DNA from: Kineosphaera sp039812485
GTDB lineage: Bacteria; Actinomycetota; Actinomycetes; Actinomycetales; Dermatophilaceae
DNA: 64,000 nucleotides
Direction of reading: 5' to 3'
Assembly (NCBI GenBank): GCA_039812485.1
Contig: JBDIAP010000001.1
Location: 1-64,000 of the forward strand
Shown here: positions 39,916-47,991 of the stretch, piece by piece
How the letters are laid out: every line of letters begins with the position of its first letter
Numbering within the stretch: the first letter of the stretch is position 1
Notes under the pieces: generated by a model
Told to the model about the DNA's origin: nothing
The model's database searches: none
Seen by the model: the letters and a program-made list of their open reading frames with translations, nothing else
Program-made: the position numbers and the translations under genes

Positions 39916-41336
39916 CAGCCCACTGCTCCTTCCATCTGCAGTTCGATGAGGCGGTTGAGCTCGAGGGCGTATTCCATCGGCAGCTCGCGGGCGATCGGCT
40001 CGACGAAGCCACGGACGATCATCGCCATCGCCTCGTCCTCGGCCATCCCGCGGGACATGAGGTAGAACAGCTGGTCCTCGCTCACCTTCGAGACCGTGGC
40101 CTCGTGGCCCATCTGCACGTCGTCCTCGCGGACGTCGACGTAGGGGTAGGTGTCGGACCGGCTGATGTTGTCGACGAGCAGCGCGTCGCACACGACGGAG
40201 GACTTGCTGTGCGCGGCGCCCTCCATGATCTGCACGAGCCCCCGGTAGGAGGTCCGCCCGCCACCGCGCGCGACCGACTTGCTGACGATCGAGCTCGACG
40301 TGTAGGGCGCGGCGTGCACCATCTTGGCGCCGGCGTCCTGGTGCTGGCCCTCGCCGGCGAACGCGATCGAGAGCGTCTCACCCTTGGCGTGCTCGCCGAG
40401 GAGGAAGACGGCCGGATACTTCATCGTCACCTTCGAGCCGATGTTGCCGTCGACCCACTCCATCGTCGCGCCGGCCTCGCAGGTCGCGCGCTTGGTGACG
40501 AGGTTGTAGACGTTGTTCGACCAGTTCTGGATCGTCGTGTAGCGCACGCGGGCGCCCTTCTTGACGACGATCTCGACGACCGCGGAGTGCAGCGAGTCGG
40601 ATGTGTAGATGGGCGCGGTGCAGCCCTCGACGTAGTGCACGTAGGAGCCCTCGTCGGCGATGATGAGCGTCCGCTCGAACTGGCCCATGTTCTCGGTGTT
40701 GATCCGGAAGTAGGCCTGGAGCGGGATGTCGACGTGGACGCCCGGCGGGACGTAGATGAACGAGCCACCGGACCACACGGCGGTGTTGAGCGCGGCGAAC
40801 TTGTTGTCGCCGGGCGGGATGACCGAGCCGAAGTACTCCTTGAAGATGTCCTCGTGCTCGCGCAGGCCGGTGTCGGTGTCGACGAAGATGACGCCCTTCT
40901 CCTCCAGGTCCTCGCGGATCTGGTGGTAGACGACCTCGGATTCGTACTGGGCCGCGACGCCGGCGACGAGGCGCTGCTTCTCGGCCTCGGGGATGCCGAG
41001 CCGGTCGTAGGTGTTCTTGATGTCCTCCGGCAGCTCGTCCCACGTCGTGGCCTGCTTCTCGGTGGACTTCACGAAGTACTTGATGTTGTCGAAGTCGATG
41101 CCCGTGAGGTCGGAGCCCCAGTGCGGCATCGGCTTCTTGCCGAAGAGGCGCAGCGCCTTGAGGCGCAGGTCGCGCATCCACGTGGGCTCGTCCTTGCGGG
41201 TCGAGATGTCGAGGACGACGTCCTCGTTGAGGCCGCGCTTGGCCGCGGCGCCCGCGGCGTCGCTGTCGGCCCAGCCGTATTCGTAGCGCCCGAGGTCCTT
41301 CAGGCCCGGGTTGAGCTCCTCGATGTTCGTGCTCAT
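39915..41336 (-). CDS. sufB: Fe-S cluster assembly scaffold SufB
   Basis: 473 residues, the most conserved scaffold subunit. Features include FGKKPMPHWGSDLTGIDFD, the beta-helix core with YVEGCTAPIYT, and VHAAPYTSSSIVSKS. Cys in VEGCTAP is a conserved residue in the sulfur path. No intein interrupts it, unlike some mycobacterial SufB proteins. ATG 41336 overlaps the sufR stop (ATGA) and has GAGGAGAGGA upstream. Confidence 0.96.
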   Translation of the reverse strand: MSTNIEELNPGLKDLGRYEYGWADSDAAGAAAKRGLNEDVVLDISTRKDEPTWMRDLRLKALRLFGKKPMPHWGSDLTGIDFDNIKYFVKSTEKQATTWDELPEDIKNTYDRLGIPEAEKQRLVAGVAAQYESEVVYHQIREDLEEKGVIFVDTDTGLREHEDIFKEYFGSVIPPGDNKFAALNTAVWSGGSFIYVPPGVHVDIPLQAYFRINTENMGQFERTLIIADEGSYVHYVEGCTAPIYTSDSLHSAVVEIVVKKGARVRYTTIQNWSNNVYNLVTKRATCEAGATMEWVDGNIGSKVTMKYPAVFLLGEHAKGETLSIAFAGEGQHQDAGAKMVHAAPYTSSSIVSKSVARGGGRTSYRGLVQIMEGAAHSKSSVVCDALLVDNISRSDTYPYVDVREDDVQMGHEATVSKVSEDQLFYLMSRGMAEDEAMAMIVRGFVEPIARELPMEYALELNRLIELQMEGAVG

Positions 41337-42262
41337 CGCGGTGTCCTCTCCTCGTTCGTGGGGTCGTGCTCGGTGCCGGCGGGGTCGTGCGTGCCGGGGG
41401 TCCGCCGCGTATCGGCGGAGATGTCCTGCAGCGGTAGGAGGTTCGCGGCCCGCTCGCCCGGCGGCCCGAGCCCGGCCGGCACGAACGTCGTGCACACGTG
41501 CTCCCCGCCCGAGATCGTGGCCAGCCGTTGGACGTGCACCCCGAGCAGCCGGGCGAACGCGGCCGTCTCCGCCTCGCAGAGCTCCGGGAACTCCGCCGCC
41601 ACGCGATGCATGGGGCAATGACCTTGACATAGTTGAACGCCCGCGAGGGGGGTGTCCATTCCCACCGGCCGGGCGCTGGCGGCGAAACCGTCGGTCGTCA
41701 GTGCGCCGGCCAGGGCCTGGGCGCGGGCCTGCGGGTCGGCGCCGGCGGCGGCGACCGTGTCGGCATACCTCGACTCGAGCTCGGCGAACCGCTCCCGGGC
41801 GAACTCCTCGATCGCGCTCGACCCGGCCCGGCGGGCCAGGAACCGCAGCGCCTGCGTCGCGACGTCGGCGGAGTCGGAGTCGAGCCGGCGGTGGCCGGCG
41901 GGGGTCACGACATACGCGCGGGCGGGGCGGCCTCGCCCCCGGCGCGCCGGCCGCGAACCCGCGTCGGTCGGCGCGATGTCGCCGGACTCCGTGAGCAGCT
42001 CCAGGTGCCGGCGCACGGCCGTCGGCGTGAGGTCGAGGCGCGCGGCGAGCTCGGCGGCGGTCACCGGGCCGAGGCGCATGACGTCGGCGAGCACGCGGTC
42101 GCGGGTGCGCGGATCGTCGGTGACGGGCGGCCCGCCGATCGCCGTGGGCGCACCCGTGGGCGAACCCGTGGGCATGGCGGTGGGCGTGGCGGCTCGAGGC
42201 GCGACGGAGCGCTCGCGCCGGGGGGTCCCGGGCGACTGCTCCGCGGCTGCGCCGATAAACAC
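41333..42262 (-). CDS. sufR: Fe-S-dependent transcriptional regulator of the suf operon, SufR
   Basis: 309 residues: an N-terminal low-complexity stretch (about 1-50), a winged helix-turn-helix (about 60-115, LGPVTAAELAARLDLTPTAVRR) and a C-terminal sensor domain with the cluster ligands Cys212, Cys216 and Cys229 (CQGHCPMH ... PELCEAET). SufR represses the operon it heads when its cluster is intact. The GTG at 42262 is inside an A+T-rich promoter; TAAGAA lies 7 bases upstream, so a leaderless start is possible. A shorter form starting after the low-complexity stretch cannot be excluded. Confidence 0.9.
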   Translation of the reverse strand: MFIGAAAEQSPGTPRRERSVAPRAATPTAMPTGSPTGAPTAIGGPPVTDDPRTRDRVLADVMRLGPVTAAELAARLDLTPTAVRRHLELLTESGDIAPTDAGSRPARRGRGRPARAYVVTPAGHRRLDSDSADVATQALRFLARRAGSSAIEEFARERFAELESRYADTVAAAGADPQARAQALAGALTTDGFAASARPVGMDTPLAGVQLCQGHCPMHRVAAEFPELCEAETAAFARLLGVHVQRLATISGGEHVCTTFVPAGLGPPGERAANLLPLQDISADTRRTPGTHDPAGTEHDPTNEERTPR

Positions 42263-42299
42263 AACGCCATTCTTATCTAATTCGGAGCGACTCCACTAG

Positions 42300-42318
42300 T
42301 AAGGTGCGCCTTACCTCC
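42300..42318. promoter_or_regulatory. IdeR/DtxR-type iron box between sufR and the ABC exporter
   Basis: TAAGGTGCGCCTTACCTCC agrees with the IdeR/DtxR consensus TWAGGTWAGSCTWACCTWA at 15 of 19 positions, including both AGGT / ACCT half-sites. It lies upstream of both divergent genes. It also contains the 6-bp inverted repeat GTAAGG-N4-CCTTAC. Recognition by an iron repressor is inferred. Confidence 0.6.
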
Positions 42319-42339
42319 GGTTGCGGGCCTCGGGAGCCC

Positions 42340-42345
42340 TACACT
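42340..42345 (+). promoter_or_regulatory. Leaderless-type -10 element for the ABC exporter operon
   Basis: TACACT is followed by 7 bases and the GTG at 42353. The iron box lies 22-40 bases upstream of it. Confidence 0.6.
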
Positions 42346-42352
42346 CGCCGAC

Positions 42353-43132
42353 GTGCCCGCGCCCCCCGACCCCGCCGCCACGCCCGACGATCGCCTGCGG
42401 CCCGGCCAGGGGGCCGAGCCCGCGCCCTGCGTCGTCGTCGAGGGGCTGTGCAAGGCGTTCGGGCCGGTCAGGGCCGTCGACGACATGACATGGTCGGCCG
42501 GCACGGGACGCATCACGACGATGCTGGGCCCCAACGGCGCCGGCAAGACGACCGCGATCTCGTGCCTGCTCGGGCTCACCCGTGCCGATGCGGGCTCGGT
42601 GAGGGTGCTGGGCGAAGACCCGTGGGGCGCCGATCCCGACCACCGCGCCCGCGTCGGCATCATGCTCCAGGACGGCGGCCTGCCCAACACCGTCGGTGCC
42701 CGGCGCCTCCTGCGGCATCTGGCCCGGCTGTATGTCGACCCGCACGACCCCGACGAGCTCGCCGACCGACTCGGCATCACCGGCTTCGCGACCACCCCGG
42801 TGCGGCGGCTCTCCGGGGGGCAGCGCCAGCGCGTCGCCCTCGCCGCCGCCCTCGTCGGCCGCCCGCGGGTCGCCTTCCTCGACGAGCCCACAGCCGGCCT
42901 CGACCCGCATGCCCGCCTCGACACGTGGGACCTGCTGCGCTCGCTGCGCGACTCCGGCGTCACGCTCGTCGTCACGACCCACTCCTTCGACGAGGCCGCC
43001 CGCCTCGCCGACGACGTCGTCATCGTCGCCGCCGGTCGGGTCGTGGCCCAGGGCACGCTCGCGAAGGTCGCCGGCGCGGCCGGTCTCGAACACGTCTACT
43101 TCGCCCTCACCGGCGGAAGGGGCTCGTCATGA
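42353..43132 (+). CDS. ABC exporter ATP-binding protein, DrrA-like
   Basis: 259 residues with Walker A GPNGAGKTT at 59-67, Q-loop MLQDGGLPNTV, signature LSGGQRQRVALAAALV, Walker B VAFLDEPTAGLD and switch His in VVTTHSFDEA. It powers the ABC-2 permease encoded next (ATGA overlap). This ATPase/permease pair between suf and ctaA is conserved in actinobacteria as I recall (Rv1458c-Rv1457c type). A role linked to heme or cytochrome maturation is only suggested by position. Confidence 0.9.
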   Translation: MPAPPDPAATPDDRLRPGQGAEPAPCVVVEGLCKAFGPVRAVDDMTWSAGTGRITTMLGPNGAGKTTAISCLLGLTRADAGSVRVLGEDPWGADPDHRARVGIMLQDGGLPNTVGARRLLRHLARLYVDPHDPDELADRLGITGFATTPVRRLSGGQRQRVALAAALVGRPRVAFLDEPTAGLDPHARLDTWDLLRSLRDSGVTLVVTTHSFDEAARLADDVVIVAAGRVVAQGTLAKVAGAAGLEHVYFALTGGRGSS

Positions 43133-43872
43133 CCGCCGCTCCCCCGACCCGACGCGTCGCCGCGCAGGCGCGCTTCGAAGCCGTCACCCTGCTCCGCAAC
43201 GGTGAGCAGCTGCTCGTGGCGCTGGTGCTGCCCGTCCTCGCCCTCGTGGGGCTCGCCCTGACCCAGACCCCCGACCTCGGCCCCGGACGCCGCATCGACG
43301 TCGCGGTGCCGGGCGTGCTCGCGCTCGCGATCGTCTCGACGGCCTTCACAGGACAGGCGATCTCGACGGGCTTCGACCGCCGCTACGGGGTGTTGCGGCT
43401 GCTCGGTGCCACGCCGCTGGGGCGTTCCGGCCTGCTCGCGGGCAAGGCGCTGGCCGTGCTCATCGTCGAGGCGCTGCAGGTGCTCGTGCTCGCCGGACTC
43501 GGGCTCGCGCTGGGGTGGCGGCCGCAGCCGTTCGGCCTCCCGCAGGCGATCGTCTTCTGGCTGCTCGGCACGTGGACCTTCGTGGCCCTCGCGCTCCTGC
43601 TCGCCGGCATCGTGCGCGCCGAGGCCGTGCTCGCCATCGCCAACCTGCTGTGGGTGCTGCTGCTCGGCGCGGGCGGCCTCGTCGTGCCGCACACGCTCAT
43701 GCCGGAGCCGGTGCGCAGCGTCGTCGCGCTGCTGCCCTCGGCGGGCCTCGGCGACGGGCTGCGGGCGGCGCTGCAGTTCGGCACCTTCGACGCGGGCTCG
43801 GCGATCGTGCTACTCATCTGGGGGCTCGCGGCCACGGCCGGATGCCTGCGCACGTTCCGGTGGTCCGACTGA
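43129..43872 (+). CDS. ABC-2 type exporter permease
   Basis: 247 residues with six membrane helices (for example LVALVLPVLALVGLALT and AIVFWLLGTWTFVALALLLA) and the amphipathic N-terminal stretch typical of ABC-2 permeases. VVPHTLMPEPVRSVVALLPSAGLGDGLR near the C-terminus is the usual last-loop pattern. Coupled to the ATPase by ATGA overlap. The transported compound is unknown. Confidence 0.88.
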   Translation: MTAAPPTRRVAAQARFEAVTLLRNGEQLLVALVLPVLALVGLALTQTPDLGPGRRIDVAVPGVLALAIVSTAFTGQAISTGFDRRYGVLRLLGATPLGRSGLLAGKALAVLIVEALQVLVLAGLGLALGWRPQPFGLPQAIVFWLLGTWTFVALALLLAGIVRAEAVLAIANLLWVLLLGAGGLVVPHTLMPEPVRSVVALLPSAGLGDGLRAALQFGTFDAGSAIVLLIWGLAATAGCLRTFRWSD

Positions 43873-43919
43873 AGGGTCCGTTTCCTCGGGTCGCCCCGCC
43901 CCCGGCTACTGGTCCGGCA

Positions 43920-43925
43920 TAGAGT
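43920..43925 (+). promoter_or_regulatory. Leaderless-type -10 element for ctaA
   Basis: TAGAGT is followed by 6 bases and the GTG at 43932. ctaA can thus be expressed apart from the ABC exporter. Confidence 0.6.
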
Positions 43926-43931
43926 CGGGGC

Positions 43932-44897
43932 GTGTCCGATGCGCCCGCCCTCCCCCGCTCCGCCCACGCCGGCCCGTCGGCCGCGCACTCCGGCGACGGG
44001 GGCTCGCCGTGGGCACCGCGCGGATCGGGGGCCCGCTGGGTGCCGGCGATCTTCGTGCTCAACCTCGTGTGCCAGATCGGCATCATCGTCACCGGCGGGC
44101 TCGTGCGTCTCACCGGATCGGGGCTCGGCTGCCCCACGTGGCCGCAGTGCGTGCCCGGGTCCTACACCCCGACCCGCGAGACGGCCACGTCCTTCCACCC
44201 CTACATCGAGTTCGGCAACCGCACCCTGACCGGGGTGCTCGCGATCGCCGCGATCGCGCTGCTGTGGGCGGTCTATCGGCCGCTCGCCCACCGCGTCGGA
44301 TTCCGGCTGCCGGCGTGGCTCCTGCTGGCCGGCATCGCGCTCCAGGCGATCGTCGGGGGCATCAGCGTGCGCGTCGACCTCAACCCCTTCGTCGTCTCGC
44401 TGCACTTCGTCATCTCGGCCGCGCTCGTCGCCGTGTCGGGCTACCTGGTCCATCGCCTGCACGAGGGTGACGACGCGCCCGCGCCCACCGTGCCCCCCGT
44501 CGTCGCCCGGGTGGCCTGGGCCACGGCCGCGCTCGCCGGCGTCATCGTCGTGCTCGGCACCTTCGTCACCGGTTCGGGCCCACACTCCGGCGACGCGGCC
44601 AAACCCCAGCGCAACGGGCTCGACCCACGCATGATCTCGTGGCTGCACGCCGACGCCGTCATGCTCTTCGTCGGGCTCGCGGTGGCCGTCTGGCTGGCCT
44701 GCGTGCTGACCCGCAAGGCCGGGCGCCCGGCCCGCGCGTGGGCGATCGTCCTGGGCGTCACCGCGCTGCAGGGCGTGCTGGGCTACGTGCAGTTCTTCAC
44801 CGGGCTGCCGGCCGTCATCGTGCTCGCCCACATGTTGCTCGCCGCGCTCTTCGTGCTCGCGGTGACGAACGGCGTTCTCTCGCTGCGGCGCCGCTGA
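43932..44897 (+). CDS. ctaA: Heme A synthase (COX15/CtaA)
   Basis: 321-residue membrane enzyme oxidising heme O to heme A. Eight helices are visible. Key segments are GGLVRLTGSGLGCPTWPQC with its cysteine pair, HPYIEFGNRTLTG with the catalytic Glu and heme-ligand His, HFVISAALVAVSGYLVHRLH, GTFVTGSGPHSGD and SWLHADAVMLF, and AHMLLAALF. It works with CtaB, encoded about 2 kb downstream on the other strand. A low-complexity N-terminal tail of about 35 residues precedes helix one. Confidence 0.93.
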   Translation: MSDAPALPRSAHAGPSAAHSGDGGSPWAPRGSGARWVPAIFVLNLVCQIGIIVTGGLVRLTGSGLGCPTWPQCVPGSYTPTRETATSFHPYIEFGNRTLTGVLAIAAIALLWAVYRPLAHRVGFRLPAWLLLAGIALQAIVGGISVRVDLNPFVVSLHFVISAALVAVSGYLVHRLHEGDDAPAPTVPPVVARVAWATAALAGVIVVLGTFVTGSGPHSGDAAKPQRNGLDPRMISWLHADAVMLFVGLAVAVWLACVLTRKAGRPARAWAIVLGVTALQGVLGYVQFFTGLPAVIVLAHMLLAALFVLAVTNGVLSLRRR

Positions 44898-44905
44898 TCG
44901 TTGCC

Positions 44906-44927
44906 GCCGCCGGGCCGGCCCGGCGGC
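44906..44927. terminator. Palindromic terminator candidate after ctaA
   Basis: A perfect 22-bp palindrome centred at 44916/44917 (GCCGCCGGGCC and its complement) starts 8 bases after the ctaA stop. Confidence 0.5.
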
Positions 44928-44997
44928 ACCACCGACCGGGCCGGCGACGACCCACACGCAGGCGTCACCCCTCCTAGTCTGGGACGGCCGTCCAGTC

Positions 44998-46707
44998 ATG
45001 GACGCACGCCGCGCCACGTGTCGGGGGGCATGCGCGGTGTCACCGCAGGGCTATGCCGGGGGGCAGTGCGTGACGTCGTCAACGCGTCGAGGGGACATCA
45101 TCGGGAGCGGTCCCGTCGACCGCCGACCCCTGGGCCTCCTGGCCGCGGCCCTCGCGCTGCTCGCCGCGCCGGCCGGCCTGCTGCTGGTCTGGCCGATGGA
45201 CGGCGACCAGGCGCTCTTCCACCTCGGCGCGCAGACCCTCGCCGACGGCGGGGTCTATTACCGCGACTTCTGGGACATCAAGCAGCCGGGGATCTACTGG
45301 TTCTACCAGGCCGGCGAGGCGCTCACCGGATCTCAGGCCGGGCCCCGGCTCCTCGAGGTCCTGCTCGTGCTCGCGGCCGGCGCGCTCCTGCACCGGCAGC
45401 TGCGGCGGGTGCACGCGCACCCCATCACCCAGGTCATCGGGCCGCTGCTGGTCTTCGCGCCCTACCTGCTGCTCGCCTACCGCGCCGGGGTGGGGCAGGT
45501 CGAGGGCCTGGCGGTGCCGCTGCTCGTCGTCCACGTCGTGCTCACCGGGCTCCTCGACGACCCCGACGACCGGCTCACGGGCGGGCTGACCTGGCGCGCC
45601 GCCCTGCCGTGGCTGGTCGCGGGTCTCACCGCGGGCGCGCTCGCCGTCCTCAAGACCATGTATGTCGTGCTGCCGCTGACCCTGCTGGCCGGCGCGCTGG
45701 TCGTGCTCCTGCGACGCCAGGCCGGGGCGGGGGCCGTGCTCGGGCGGCTCACCTGCTACGGGGTGGGGGCGGCGGTGCCGCTGGGGGCGACACTCGCCTA
45801 CCTCGTGGGGCACGACGTGCTCGGGGTCGCCTGGTTCACGAGCATCGAGCTGCCCCGGCAGATCGCCGCCCTCGACTCGCTGCACCGGCCCGGCGCGCTC
45901 GCCTACCTGCTGACGACGGCCGCCCGCTACCTGTGCGTGCCGGTGCTCGGCACCCTCGTCGCGCTGCGCGCGATCTCCGCGAGCACCGGTCTGCGTCGCC
46001 GCTGGGCGCCTGCCGGAGCGACGCTGCTGCTGGCCACGGCCGTGTTCAGCGCCTGCGTCGCGACGCAATACCTCACCGGCCGCAGGCTGCTGACGTATGC
46101 CGTGCTGCTGGGCATCCCGGCGCTGCTGGGCGTCGACGTCATGGCGCGACGCTGGCGCGAGCCGCGGGTGCTCACCGTCGCCATGGCCGTGGCCTGCGTG
46201 GCCGCCCTCGCGGGGTCGCAGGGCGTCGTCGCGCTCGTGCGGACCGCGTCGATCGTGCGCCCCCAGCTCGACCCCGCGGCCGCCGACGACTTCGCCGAGA
46301 TGATGAGCGGCAGCAGCGCCGCGACTCTGGCCGCCCCCGTCGCGGGGCTCGTGGGACCGGGCTCGGGCATCTACGTGCTCGGTGACCCGCGCGTCTACCG
46401 CCGACTCGACGCCCGCCAGGCCGTGCCGATCATCGGCTGGTCCTCGGAGTTCCTCACCCCGGCGGTCTGGCGCGAGGTGGAGCGCGAGTTCACCTGCGCG
46501 CGACCGGCCTACGTCTTCGTCGACGACTTCTCGGCGCCCTACGTGCAGTCCGGCGCCCCTGGCCTGCTCGCCGCCTTGCGCGCCGACTACGTCGTGGCGG
46601 CGAGCCCCGAGGGCGGCACGTGGTGGGAGCGCCGCGGCACCGGCCCGGGCAGCGTGCGACCCCTGACCCCTCTGCCGGAGTGCACGCCCCTGGAGGCCAG
46701 GTGGTGA
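44998..46707 (+). CDS. GT-C-like polytopic membrane glycosyltransferase
   Basis: 569 residues with about ten membrane helices. The first outer loop has WPMDGDQALFHLG and YRDFWDIKQPGIYWFYQ, the acidic and K/P pattern of GT39-like lipid-linked sugar transferases. The C-terminal 140 residues form a soluble outer domain (GSGIYVLGDPRVYRRLD, PAYVFVDDFSAPYV). Substrate and acceptor are unknown. ATG 44998 follows TAGTCT by 17 bases; GTGs at 45037 and 45070 have G-rich ribosome-like sites and could be the real start. Confidence 0.75.
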   Translation: MDARRATCRGACAVSPQGYAGGQCVTSSTRRGDIIGSGPVDRRPLGLLAAALALLAAPAGLLLVWPMDGDQALFHLGAQTLADGGVYYRDFWDIKQPGIYWFYQAGEALTGSQAGPRLLEVLLVLAAGALLHRQLRRVHAHPITQVIGPLLVFAPYLLLAYRAGVGQVEGLAVPLLVVHVVLTGLLDDPDDRLTGGLTWRAALPWLVAGLTAGALAVLKTMYVVLPLTLLAGALVVLLRRQAGAGAVLGRLTCYGVGAAVPLGATLAYLVGHDVLGVAWFTSIELPRQIAALDSLHRPGALAYLLTTAARYLCVPVLGTLVALRAISASTGLRRRWAPAGATLLLATAVFSACVATQYLTGRRLLTYAVLLGIPALLGVDVMARRWREPRVLTVAMAVACVAALAGSQGVVALVRTASIVRPQLDPAAADDFAEMMSGSSAATLAAPVAGLVGPGSGIYVLGDPRVYRRLDARQAVPIIGWSSEFLTPAVWREVEREFTCARPAYVFVDDFSAPYVQSGAPGLLAALRADYVVAASPEGGTWWERRGTGPGSVRPLTPLPECTPLEARW

Positions 46708-46744
46708 TCGCCGACCCTGCGCGCCGCGCCCCCGACCGCCGCAG

Positions 46745-47698
46745 TCACCAGGGCAGTGGCAGGTGCAGCAGCGGGTCGACGGCGACGCCGACGAAGAGGA
46801 TCGTCAGGTAGCTGATCGAGAAGTGGAACAGACGCATGGGCCGCAGCGACGCCAGCGTCGTGTTCTCCGGGGAGCCGGCCCGGCGCAGCAGTACGTGGGC
46901 CTCACGCACGAAGACCGCGCCCGCGAGCACCGCGATAACGAGGTAGATCCAGCCCATACCGGCCACGGGCACGAGCAGCAGCGAGACGGCGACGGTGGCC
47001 CAGGCGTAGGAGACGATCTGCCGGGCCACGGTGACGTCCTTGGCGAGCACCGGCAGCATCGGCACACCCGCGGCCGCGTAGTCGTCCTTGAAGCGCATCG
47101 ACAGCGGCCAGTAGTGCGGCGGGGTCCAGAAGAACACGACGAGGAAGAGCACCACCGGCGCCCAGGCCAGCGAGTTCGTCACCGCGCTCCAGCCGATGAG
47201 CACCGGCATGCACCCCGCGACGCCTCCCCAGACGATGTTCTGGGCCGTGCGGCGCTTGAGTAGAAGCGTGTAGAAGACGACGTAGAGAGCGATCGCCCCG
47301 AGCGACAGCCACGCCGAGAGCCAGTTGACCCCGAGCCCGAGCACGAGCACCGACGCCAGGCCCAGCGCGAACGCGAAGGCGAGGGCCGCCCCCGGGGAGA
47401 TGACGCCGGTGACCAGCGGACGGTTCTCCGTGCGGTGCATGAGACGGTCGATGTCGCGGTCGAAGTAGCAGTTGAACGTGTTGGCGCTGGCCGCCGACAG
47501 GGTGCCGCCCACGAGCGTCGCGACGATGAGCCCGACCGGCGGGACGCCGCCCTGGGCCAGGAACATCACGGGGAACGTCGTGACGAGCAGCAGCTCGATG
47601 ATCCGCGGTTTGGTCAGCGCGATGTAGTCGGCGACCCGCGCCCGGCGCGAGGTGGGCACGGCGAAGGACGGGCTCTGGCGCGGCTGGAGGGCGGTCAC
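46745..47698 (-). CDS. ctaB: Protoheme IX farnesyltransferase (heme O synthase)
   Basis: 317-residue UbiA-family prenyltransferase attaching farnesyl to heme B. Motifs: NTFNCYFDRDIDRLMHRTENRP (read across two runs: NTFNCYFDRDID and RLMHRTENRP) for the first Asp-rich site, and FFWTPPHYWPLSMRFKDDY for the second, with about eight helices. GTG 47698 is chosen because AAAGGAC lies before it and the longer frame covers the promoter. It is divergent from tkt, and the 293-base gap holds a TAGACT (47831-47826, minus) and a TATAGT (47889-47894, plus) as -10 candidates. Confidence 0.94.
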   Translation of the reverse strand: MTALQPRQSPSFAVPTSRRARVADYIALTKPRIIELLLVTTFPVMFLAQGGVPPVGLIVATLVGGTLSAASANTFNCYFDRDIDRLMHRTENRPLVTGVISPGAALAFAFALGLASVLVLGLGVNWLSAWLSLGAIALYVVFYTLLLKRRTAQNIVWGGVAGCMPVLIGWSAVTNSLAWAPVVLFLVVFFWTPPHYWPLSMRFKDDYAAAGVPMLPVLAKDVTVARQIVSYAWATVAVSLLLVPVAGMGWIYLVIAVLAGAVFVREAHVLLRRAGSPENTTLASLRPMRLFHFSISYLTILFVGVAVDPLLHLPLPW

Positions 47699-47888
47699 GT
47701 CGTCCTTTGCTCGGGTGCTACGGGCTGGCTGCTTCGGGTGATCGCCGATCGACCACCGCATCGTGCGATCTCCACCTTGGTGCTCACGGCGCTCCTGTGC
47801 ACGAGCACGCGCCTGGACGTGCGTCAGTCTATGGGCAGAGCCTCGTGGGGCGGGAGGAAGCCGCTGGATCGCGTTGTCGGTGCGCCCC

Positions 47889-47894
47889 TATAGT
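47889..47894 (+). promoter_or_regulatory. Candidate -10 of the tkt-tal-zwf-opcA operon
   Basis: TATAGT (5 of 6 consensus bases) about 98 bases before the tkt start. No good -35 is seen at normal spacing, so the call is tentative. Confidence 0.4.
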
Positions 47895-47991
47895 CTCGAT
47901 CCCGACATCGTATCGCCCATTCGCTGCTCCGCTCCGCGTTCGGCATCCGTGCCCGTCGCCGACGTGGCGCAGCCGAAGAAGGAGAGCACCA

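Noticed and set aside
47821..47900. Complete SigA promoter for tkt
   Set aside because: TATAGT is a good -10 but TTGTCG lies only 9 bases upstream, too close for a -35; only the -10 is reported, as tentative.
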